In this document: positions 55,892 through 62,064 of the stretch, piece after piece
Layout of the letters: every line of letters begins with the position of its first letter
How positions within the stretch are numbered: the stretch's first letter is position 1
Source of the DNA: an uncultured Pelagibacteraceae bacterium
GTDB taxonomy: Bacteria; Pseudomonadota; Alphaproteobacteria; Pelagibacterales; Pelagibacteraceae
NCBI GenBank assembly: GCA_913050185.1
Contig: CAJXBA010000002.1
Span: forward strand, 1 to 64,000
Length of the DNA stretch: 64,000 bases
Direction: 5' to 3'
The notes under the pieces: model-generated
Databases searched by the model: none
Told to the model about the DNA's origin: nothing
Seen by the model: only the letters and a program-made list of their open reading frames with translations
Translations under genes and position numbers: made by a program

Positions 55892-57175
55892 CTATCTGCA
55901 CTCAACAGTGCCGGAAATTCCGAGTTTAGCTTTAGGCTCGATGCCAAATGCTGGGATTTCATCAATTTCTAAAATTTCTATTTTCTTCTCCAATATTTCA
56001 AAATTTCCATAAGAAGAGCAAAGTACAGAAGCTTTTCTTTTGAACGAATTTTCCAGTTTTATCACAATTTTTCTTGCTTTGCCTTTTGATAATTCATATT
56101 CGGCAAGCACAACCCATTTTCTTGCTTCAATAGAAATTTTGCGTCTATTCTTTCCTGCAGAATCTTTAGTGTTAAGCTTTTCTAATACTTTACATTCGGT
56201 TTTCGTTCCGTTTTTATCTGTACAGGTTCCTGTTCCATGTTCAAACCCATTTACAAACTGACCTCTAAATGCTTGTCCATCAGAATATGTCAAAATCCCC
56301 TGTCCATGTCGTTTGCCATCCTTAAACTTACCTACATATTTTGAACCATCAGGATATGTAAGAGTTCCCTCTCCATGAAGTTTATCGTCTTTAAACTGTC
56401 CAGAATATTTTTTGCCATCTTTCCAAGTTTTAACTCCACTTCCATGATTTTTTCCTTCTTTAAATTCTCCATGATAATTTGATCCATCAGAATAAGTAAA
56501 AATTCCTTTTCCATGAGGTTTATAATCTTTAAACCGACCTACATATTTTGATCCACCAGCATAAGTGGCATTTCCTTCTAGAATTTTTCCATCATTAAAT
56601 TGTCCAATAAACAAGTGTCCAATTTTATTCTTATATATGCCTTTACAATTTGACCATTGACTGCGATCATTTCCTTGACACTTGGGAATTGAACTTTGCT
56701 TCTTTGATATCTGATCTTGTTCTTTAGTTATTTTTTCTTGATCTTCGTTAACTTCCTTTTTTTCAACTTTATCCTTGTTCCAATCAGCTTTTACGTTTGC
56801 ACAATAATTTTCTTTTTTTTGGCCAAAAGGTCTAAAAAGATCCATTCCACTTTCTTTTTTATAATACTGTCTGATTATTGTTTTAGAATCAGCTTTTAAT
56901 TGATATTGTAGGTAAAAATCTTTGTTTTTTTTATTTTGTATTTTTTTGCTAACGACTTGATTTTTTGTAATTAATTCTATCTCATCCGTTAATTCTTTAG
57001 AGGTTCCACCTGTTGTTTTTAAGTTTACTTTTATTTCATTTTTTTCAAAATCTATTAAATAATCCCCATATGCATTTTCACTTAGTTGACATTCTTTAAA
57101 ATAATAGGATTCGGCAAAACCTATGCCACAAAATATTGAACTCAAAAAAAATATAAATAAAATTTTTTTTATCAC
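55892..57175 (-). CDS. secreted MORN-repeat protein
   Basis: 427 residues. A signal peptide (MIKKILFIFFLSSIFCGIGF, cleavage near FA-ES) is followed by a unique beta-rich domain (about 22-130), a charged linker, and about six MORN repeats at roughly 185-335 (YVGRFKDYKPHGKGIFTYSD, then YHGEFKEGKNHGSGV, YSGQFKDDKLHGEGTLTYPD, YVGKFKDGKRHGQGILTYSD). A C-terminal domain of about 90 residues ends in VECR. MORN arrays usually bind lipids or proteins at membranes. It is the only full-size gene inside the micropeptide locus and is transcribed against it; no enzymatic domain is visible. Confidence 0.85.
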   Translation of the reverse strand: MIKKILFIFFLSSIFCGIGFAESYYFKECQLSENAYGDYLIDFEKNEIKVNLKTTGGTSKELTDEIELITKNQVVSKKIQNKKNKDFYLQYQLKADSKTIIRQYYKKESGMDLFRPFGQKKENYCANVKADWNKDKVEKKEVNEDQEKITKEQDQISKKQSSIPKCQGNDRSQWSNCKGIYKNKIGHLFIGQFNDGKILEGNATYAGGSKYVGRFKDYKPHGKGIFTYSDGSNYHGEFKEGKNHGSGVKTWKDGKKYSGQFKDDKLHGEGTLTYPDGSKYVGKFKDGKRHGQGILTYSDGQAFRGQFVNGFEHGTGTCTDKNGTKTECKVLEKLNTKDSAGKNRRKISIEARKWVVLAEYELSKGKARKIVIKLENSFKRKASVLCSSYGNFEILEKKIEILEIDEIPAFGIEPKAKLGISGTVECR

Positions 57176-57414
57176 AAAACCACACTACACATAATTGTTT
57201 GTAATGACCCTACAGGATCTCTAGAACCTGGTTAAGAAAATATTTTCCTCTTTAATTTATATCAAAACTCTATGATTTTAGCTATATTCTACTGCAAATA
57301 TAGCCCAACTTATCTTCTTAACATATAAACTATATGTTGATTTTAATATAAAAATTATTTATGTGTCTTATAAATAATTAGTATTCGATTAATTAATCTG
57401 AAAGGAAAAATATC

Positions 57415-57471
57415 ATGTGGGTAGAATTAGCAGTATTAGTTGCCTTAGTGTGGTACTTCCAAAATCAATAA
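57415..57471 (+). CDS. micropeptide 3: 18-residue Trp-rich membrane peptide
   Basis: Predicted product MWVELAVLVALVWYFQNQ: Trp2, a hydrophobic core interrupted by one Glu, an aromatic WYF cluster and a QNQ end. The Shine-Dalgarno AAAGGA (57401-57406) is 8 bases before the ATG. GTTGATTTTAAT upstream (57336-57347) repeats the sequence at the promoter of gene 1. A 44-base hairpin starts 34 bases after the stop. Aligns with peptides 1, 5 and 6 at the N-terminal Trp, the core, the W/Y cluster and the terminal Gln, although the DNA differs. Confidence 0.72.
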   Translation: MWVELAVLVALVWYFQNQ

Positions 57472-57504
57472 ATCATTATTGGGTTAAGTGGAGTTATCCA
57501 GCAT

Positions 57505-57548
57505 AACCCTCGTTGTACACTTTGAAATTGAAGTGTGAGATGAGGGTT
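57505..57548 (+). other. long hairpin downstream of micropeptide gene 3
   Basis: AACCCTC (57505-57511) pairs with GAGGGTT (57542-57548) and ACACTT (57517-57522) with AAGTGT (57531-57536); the four to five bases between them mostly form G-T or A-T pairs. Loop TGAAATTG. No T-run directly follows. Same size and distance from the stop as the hairpins after genes 1, 4 and 5. Confidence 0.8.
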
Positions 57549-57588
57549 GGCACGGCGTCTTGTGTTTTTATTTTGAAATTCAGATATT

Positions 57589-57616
57589 ACACGCATTAAA
57601 GAGTGTGTGTTCTTTT
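57589..57616 (+). terminator. possible terminator after the micropeptide 3 unit
   Basis: ACACGC (57589-57594) pairs with GTGTGT (57603-57608, one G-T pair), loop ATTAAAGA, then a T-rich run TTCTTTTT. A plausible but weak intrinsic terminator about 120 bases after the micropeptide stop. Confidence 0.45.
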
Positions 57617-57668
57617 TCAGGATTGTTAAATAAAAATTCAAGGTTAAGTGATAGTTAATAGATTAAAG

Positions 57669-57692
57669 ATTTGTTTGAACTATTAAACAAAT
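57669..57692. repeat. inverted repeat upstream of micropeptide gene 4
   Basis: ATTTGTTT, loop GAACTATT, AAACAAAT: a perfect 8-pair inverted repeat. It ends 2 bases before the TTGATT at 57695, so it may be an operator or the end of the previous transcript. Confidence 0.5.
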
Positions 57693-57796
57693 GGTTGATT
57701 TTTGTGTGGCATAACTTAATGTACGTCTCGATTGTGATTTAAAAAAGACTTAAATCAAAAAGTTAATAAAGAACGCAAACCAAAGGGAGAGAAAAA

Positions 57797-57850
57797 ATGT
57801 TAGTTTTAGCAGGATTATTTTTAGCACTTTATTGGTTAAATCAACAGTAG
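57797..57850 (+). CDS. micropeptide 4: 17-residue membrane peptide
   Basis: Predicted product MLVLAGLFLALYWLNQQ: Leu/Ala core, YWL aromatic cluster, then NQQ. The N-terminal Trp of its relatives is Leu here. Shine-Dalgarno AAAGGGAG (57782-57789) lies 7 bases before the ATG. A 46-base hairpin begins 26 bases after the stop. Leader of about 75-100 bases contains TTGATT at 57695-57700 and an inverted repeat TGATTTAA/TTAAATCA at 57735-57757. Confidence 0.68.
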   Translation: MLVLAGLFLALYWLNQQ

Positions 57851-57875
57851 TTGATAAATCGACTGATAAAAAATT

Positions 57876-57921
57876 AACCCCCCCGTCTACACGTTCAATA
57901 TGGTGTAAGCGGGAGGCGGTT
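57876..57921 (+). other. long hairpin downstream of micropeptide gene 4
   Basis: AACC (57876-57879) pairs with GGTT (57918-57921); CC with GG after a bulged C; CCCG with CGGG after a bulged A; then TACAC-GTGTA through one mismatch. About 16 pairs, loop GTTCAATATG. The 5' arm contains seven C in a row, striking in this AT-rich DNA. No T-run at the foot. Confidence 0.8.
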
Positions 57922-57948
57922 GTGTGCTGTGTATGCATTTTTGAGTAC

Positions 57949-57976
57949 TTGATTTTTGCACTTCCATCGCTATTTT
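57949..57976 (+). promoter_or_regulatory. predicted promoter of micropeptide gene 5
   Basis: TTGATT (57949-57954), 16-base spacer, TATTTT (57971-57976). Same -35 hexamer and spacing as the promoter predicted for gene 1. A TATAAT at 58013-58018 nearer to the gene is an alternative -10, but has no good -35. Confidence 0.42.
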
Positions 57977-58061
57977 AGTTATTAACTATTTTTAATACGA
58001 TTTTTTTTTGTATATAATTTAGTTACCGTTTTTTAGTTAAACTTAATCAAAGGAGTAATTT

Positions 58062-58121
58062 ATGGAATGGGTAATAGCAGTTGCTGTTGTTGCATACTTG
58101 TACTGGACAACAACGCAGTAA
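58062..58121 (+). CDS. micropeptide 5: 19-residue Trp-rich membrane peptide
   Basis: Predicted product MEWVIAVAVVAYLYWTTTQ. Trp3, an AVAVVA core shared with peptide 6, a YLYW cluster, then TTTQ. Shine-Dalgarno AAGGAG (58050-58055) 6 bases before the ATG. A 44-base near-perfect hairpin starts 29 bases after the stop. It converges with micropeptide gene 6 on the minus strand, the stops being 136 bases apart, with that hairpin between them. Confidence 0.76.
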   Translation: MEWVIAVAVVAYLYWTTTQ

Positions 58122-58149
58122 GTGGTTTTTTTATATAAATAAACTTAGT

Positions 58150-58193
58150 GGTCGGTGTTAACATGACGAACATTTGGTCAGGTAACACCGGCC
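58150..58193. other. long hairpin between convergent micropeptide genes 5 and 6
   Basis: GGTCGGTGTTA (58150-58160) pairs with TAACACCGGCC (58183-58193), 11 pairs with one G-T. TGAC (58164-58167) and GTCA (58177-58180) add four more pairs around a loop of nine. The most stable of the series. It is downstream of both genes and can form in either RNA. No T-run follows. Confidence 0.82.
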
Positions 58194-58234
58194 GTATAAT
58201 TTCACTGTTTAAAAGATATACGGTTTCTGATTAT

Positions 58235-58258
58235 ACCGTTTTGTGTGGTTGAAACGGT
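58235..58258 (-). other. hairpin at the end of micropeptide gene 6
   Basis: ACCGTTT (58235-58241) and AAACGGT (58252-58258) pair around a loop of ten. On the minus strand the stem begins with the last base of the stop codon. An ACGGT at 58219-58223 can pair with ACCGT (58235-58239) as an alternative, so two mutually exclusive folds are possible. Confidence 0.6.
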
Positions 58259-58314
58259 TAATGTTGTGTCCACCAGATTGCTACGACGGCCACCGCTACA
58301 ACTGCCCAAATCAT
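58258..58314 (-). CDS. micropeptide 6: 18-residue Trp-rich membrane peptide (opposite strand)
   Basis: Predicted product MIWAVVAVAVVAIWWTQH. Trp3, an AVAVVA core identical to that of peptide 5, an IWWTQ end close to the WW.TNQ of peptide 1. Shine-Dalgarno AGAGGAAG (plus-strand 58324-58331) 9 bases before the ATG. Codons are GC-rich (GCG, GTG, GCC, GTC) and differ from those of peptide 5 for the same residues. It is the only member on the minus strand. Confidence 0.76.
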   Translation of the reverse strand: MIWAVVAVAVVAIWWTQH

Positions 58315-58397
58315 ATATTTTTACTTCCTCTCTTTTTTTTATATAAATTTAATTTGTAATTTATTCCAAGTACTGGAGCTTATCATTTTTAATTATG

Positions 58398-59132
58398 TTA
58401 GCCAACTCTTCTAATTCCAATTATTTTTAGATTTGCCGTTTTATAAATTTTATCAATTGTTGTTTTAATAGGCATAACGACAACTTTTTTTAGTGGTCCA
58501 TATGCGTGGATTAACTCGCTCTTCGAAATAACTACAGCTACATGCCCCTTCCAAAAAATTAAGTCGTTTTTTCTCATATTGTTTAGTTTAATTTTTTTTT
58601 TAAAATATTTAATTTGATCTTTGGTATCTCTTGGGCAGAATTTATTATTATAGTTAAGAAATAGTTGAATTAACCCCGAACAATCAACTCCACCAAAATG
58701 CTTGCCTCCCCATTTATACTTTGTATTAACGAATTTTTTTATATTACGAAAAGGATCTTTTCTTATTAAATTTATCTTTTCCAAATCATTTTTTTTGATC
58801 CAAAAATGATCAAATTTATAGAATTTATCTTTTTTTTCCAAAACTTTTATTTTCGATCCAAAACTAAGTTTTTTTTTGATTTTGTATTTAATGCTCGGTT
58901 TTGAGTAGAGTGTTGCGGATACACAACAAATTTTATGTGTATTTTTTTGATTATGTAGGAATGATTTATTTTTTATATATCCTTTGTAATTATCTTTATC
59001 ATTTTTAATTTTTATCCACTTTTTAGCCTTTTTTAATTTTTTAAAAGTATCACCATATAAGAGCTGTGTAACAACTCTTGATCTAACGTTATTCTTTTTA
59101 TGGACGTTTATAACAGAGGTGTAACTTCTCAC
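58398..59132 (-). CDS. NlpC/P60-family cell-wall peptidase with SH3-like domains
   Basis: 244 residues. Two SH3b-like segments (about 5-60 and 70-110: INVHKKNNVRSRVVTQLLYG; ISATLYSKPSIKYKI-like CCVSATLYSKPSIKYKIKK) precede the NlpC/P60 domain: YKWGGKHFGGVDCSGLIQLF with the catalytic Cys, KNDLIFWKGHVAVVIS with the His, and LIHAYG with the third residue. Cleaves peptidoglycan peptides, probably D-Glu-diamino-acid bonds. There is no signal peptide, so it may act on muropeptides in the cytoplasm. GTG start overlaps the AmpG-like gene stop by 4 bases (GTGA). Confidence 0.87.
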   Translation of the reverse strand: MRSYTSVINVHKKNNVRSRVVTQLLYGDTFKKLKKAKKWIKIKNDKDNYKGYIKNKSFLHNQKNTHKICCVSATLYSKPSIKYKIKKKLSFGSKIKVLEKKDKFYKFDHFWIKKNDLEKINLIRKDPFRNIKKFVNTKYKWGGKHFGGVDCSGLIQLFLNYNNKFCPRDTKDQIKYFKKKIKLNNMRKNDLIFWKGHVAVVISKSELIHAYGPLKKVVVMPIKTTIDKIYKTANLKIIGIRRVG

Positions 59133-60499
59133 TGCAATTTAAGTTTATTTCTAATAAACCACAGACAAACCAAAGAAGGTATTACCATTAGTGTAGTTAT
59201 TACAAAAAATGTACCCCAATCACCATTTAACCAATCAACCAATTCTCCTGAAGAAGCTGCTAATGTTGTTCGGCCAAGAGTTCCTATTGAAGCGAGCAAA
59301 GCATATTGAGTTGCTGTGTAAGTTCTATCTACTAAAAGTGAGATGAAAGCAACAAAAGCGACCGTTGCAAATGCTGCGGCAATATCATCCAGTAATACCG
59401 CAAACGCAAAAAGTAATTCGGATTTTCCTGACCAAGCAAGGGCAGCAAACAAAAGATTTGTAGCTGCCATCAATATTCCTGAGACAAACATAGCTTTTAT
59501 TACTCCAGAACGTATTGCAAACAGACCTCCAATAAGTGTAAATACGACTGTGGTAATCCAACCTATACCTTTAGAATAAAGAGCAATATCACCTTTAGAA
59601 AATCCTATCTCTTTGTAAAAGACAATGGACATACGTCCAAGAAAAGCTTCACCTATTTTAAATAGAAAAACAAATCCAAGAATACCTAAAGCGATGGCAA
59701 AACCATTACGTTTGAAAAAGCTTATTACGGGACCAGCAATTGCTCCACTAATCCAAGCAATTATTTTTGTTATAAAGTTGGAAGTTCCTAGCTTTTTTTC
59801 TATCATTTGATCAGTTTGTCTCTGTGCCACTTGCCTTTCAGTAGGCTGGGGTTCATGCACAAACATCAAACCGATGTTGCAAGCAATGACAATTAATCCA
59901 AGAACCAAAAAAGTAGTTTGCCAATAGTTTTCAATTCCTGCCTTTTGAAAATATTCCGCTGCATTTAGTGCAACAACTCCACCTAATTTATATCCGGTCC
60001 ACCATCCAACGACTGCCATAGCGGCACCCGCCTGCATAGATGTTCCTTCATTTTCTCCAATTTGTTCAATTCTTAATGCATCTACAGTTATGTCTTGGGT
60101 TGCGGAAGCAATAGCAATAACTAAACCAATCGCAATCACCGCCCAGAGATTTGCACTTGGATCAATTGCACTCCAACAAACTAAACTAATTAGAATAAAT
60201 AATTGCATGGTTACAATCCAACCACGACGGTGGCCAATTTTATTGGTTAACCATGGAATACGTATTCTATCAATTATTGGTGCCCATAAATAATTAATAG
60301 CATAAACACCAAATATCAGACCAGCCCAACCAATTGTACTGCGACTAAGACCATCTTCCTTAAGCCAAAGGCTCAAACTACTTCCAATAAGTACCCAAGG
60401 AAAACCACTTATAATTCCAAGCAAAAGGATACGAATCATTCTTCTATCTAAATAAATAGAAAATGTTTCTGATAATGTTTGTTTTTTAACTATTTTCAT
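59129..60499 (-). CDS. ampG: AmpG-like muropeptide permease (MFS)
   Basis: 456 residues, about 12 to 14 hydrophobic helices. GIISGFPWVLIGSSLSLWLKEDGLSRSTIGWAGLIFGVYAINYLWAPIID is the AmpG-type N-terminus, and the SATQDITVDALRIEQIGENEGTSMQAG segment is the next conserved part (DAxRIE). Imports anhydro-muropeptides for recycling in characterised relatives. Co-transcription with an NlpC/P60 peptidase that lacks a signal supports a recycling role. Overlaps the downstream gene by 4 bases. Confidence 0.85.
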   Translation of the reverse strand: MKIVKKQTLSETFSIYLDRRMIRILLLGIISGFPWVLIGSSLSLWLKEDGLSRSTIGWAGLIFGVYAINYLWAPIIDRIRIPWLTNKIGHRRGWIVTMQLFILISLVCWSAIDPSANLWAVIAIGLVIAIASATQDITVDALRIEQIGENEGTSMQAGAAMAVVGWWTGYKLGGVVALNAAEYFQKAGIENYWQTTFLVLGLIVIACNIGLMFVHEPQPTERQVAQRQTDQMIEKKLGTSNFITKIIAWISGAIAGPVISFFKRNGFAIALGILGFVFLFKIGEAFLGRMSIVFYKEIGFSKGDIALYSKGIGWITTVVFTLIGGLFAIRSGVIKAMFVSGILMAATNLLFAALAWSGKSELLFAFAVLLDDIAAAFATVAFVAFISLLVDRTYTATQYALLASIGTLGRTTLAASSGELVDWLNGDWGTFFVITTLMVIPSLVCLWFIRNKLKLQ

Positions 60500-60515
60500 A
60501 AAACATCAAAAAAAC

Positions 60516-61964
60516 CTAATTTTTCCAAAATGAAGGAAAAAATAAAACTAAAACCGCAAACAGTTCTAACCTACCAAGCAACATTCCCAAAGACAAACTT
60601 AATTTAGAAAAATTAGGTAAATCACTATAATTTCCATTAGGACCAATAATTTCTCCCAAGCCCGGACCAACATTTGATATAGCCGAAGCAGAGCCAGATA
60701 GAGCTGTAATAAAATCCAAGCCATTTAAGGATAATAATACTGTTAAAATAAAAAAGATTAATAAATAAAGAAAAACAAATGCTATTATTGAATATATAAA
60801 AGAATTACTAATTTTTTCATTGTTATACTTTATAGAAAATACTCCATGTGGATAAACCAGTTTTTTAATTTGATTTGATATGAAAAGACCAAGCATTTGA
60901 AATCTAAATATTTTAATTCCACAAGTTGTTGATCCAGCACATCCCCCAACAAACATTAAAAAGAGGAAAAAAATCAACGGGAATTTACCCCACAAACTAA
61001 AATCTGATGTTACGTAACCCGTTCCTGACAAAATTGAGACAATATTAAAAGCTGATATTCTTAAATTTTCTATAAAACTATATTCATTGTTGCCAATCAA
61101 CAAATACAAGAACATTAATAAAACAGAAATAATCAAAATATAAATCAACCCTTTGATCTGAACATCTTTAAAAAATATTTTTTTGTCACCTTTTATAAAT
61201 TTTAAATAGGCAATGAAAGGCAGACTTCCTAATATAATGAAAATTATTGCAACAATTTCAATTTTTGGATTTTGAAAATAACCAAATGAGCTACTGTGGG
61301 TAGAAAATCCTCCAGTTGCAATTGTTGTCATGGAGTGAGCGATGCTATCAAAAATATTCATTCCGAATAACCAATAAGTAATTCCACAAGCGAAGGTTAA
61401 TACAAGATAAATTGATGAAATTATTAAGGTTACTTCACGAGCCTTTGGCAAAATTTTTTCAGTAGTATCAGAACTTTCCATTCTAAATAATTGCATACCA
61501 CCAATATTTAACAAAGGAAGTACCGTAATTGCCATAACGATGACTCCAATACCACCAAGCCATTGCATAATCGCTCTCCACATTAGAATGTCTCTAGGAG
61601 AGTTATCTAAATTGACTATAATAGTTGAACCAGTTGTCGTTATTCCAGACATACTTTCAAAAAAAGCGTCAACAAATGATAAGTTAAGATTAGATAATAA
61701 AAATGGCAAACTGCCAAAAATGGCAATACCTAGCCAAGATAAAGTTGTGAGAAGAAAAGCTTGTTGCAGATTCAATTTTTTATTTTTTTCTTGATTGGTA
61801 AGTACGAGAAGTATTCCTATGAATACTGTTACCGAGGCAGATGATAAAAAAGTCTCACTATTTTCACCATATATCCACTGGACAAAAAACGGTATAAGCA
61901 TAAATAAGCCTAATATGATTAGCAGTATGCCAATTGCAAAAAAAACGGTTTTGTTATTATTCAT
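60516..61964 (-). CDS. trkH: potassium uptake protein TrkH
   Basis: 482 residues with the four M1-P-M2 repeats of the Trk/Ktr channel-like transporters: FFESMSGITTTGSTI, HSMTTIATGGFSTHSSSFGYF, IVSILSGTGYVTSDFSLWG and SGSASAISNVGPGLGEIIGPNGNY, each with a selectivity-filter Gly. Imports potassium with the help of a NAD-binding TrkA, which is not in the window. It is upstream of the AmpG-like gene by 16 bases and divergent from lysK. Confidence 0.93.
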   Translation of the reverse strand: MNNNKTVFFAIGILLIILGLFMLIPFFVQWIYGENSETFLSSASVTVFIGILLVLTNQEKNKKLNLQQAFLLTTLSWLGIAIFGSLPFLLSNLNLSFVDAFFESMSGITTTGSTIIVNLDNSPRDILMWRAIMQWLGGIGVIVMAITVLPLLNIGGMQLFRMESSDTTEKILPKAREVTLIISSIYLVLTFACGITYWLFGMNIFDSIAHSMTTIATGGFSTHSSSFGYFQNPKIEIVAIIFIILGSLPFIAYLKFIKGDKKIFFKDVQIKGLIYILIISVLLMFLYLLIGNNEYSFIENLRISAFNIVSILSGTGYVTSDFSLWGKFPLIFFLFLMFVGGCAGSTTCGIKIFRFQMLGLFISNQIKKLVYPHGVFSIKYNNEKISNSFIYSIIAFVFLYLLIFFILTVLLSLNGLDFITALSGSASAISNVGPGLGEIIGPNGNYSDLPNFSKLSLSLGMLLGRLELFAVLVLFFPSFWKN

Positions 61965-62064
61965 TTTTGAAGTGGGAGGTTATTCAATAATATTTGAAAT
62001 TCAACATAATAAGACCTTATTATTCCTGTATTTTGCTTAAAAAATTTAATAAATCTTTTATATC

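Noticed and set aside
56332-56514. 60-codon frame within the MORN gene on the same strand
   Set aside because: It is the shifted frame of the MORN repeat units, whose repeat pattern keeps the frame open.
58013-58018. TATAAT close to micropeptide gene 5 as its main promoter
   Set aside because: No acceptable -35 lies 16-18 bases upstream; the TTGATT-N16-TATTTT site at 57949 is preferred, though this one is not excluded.
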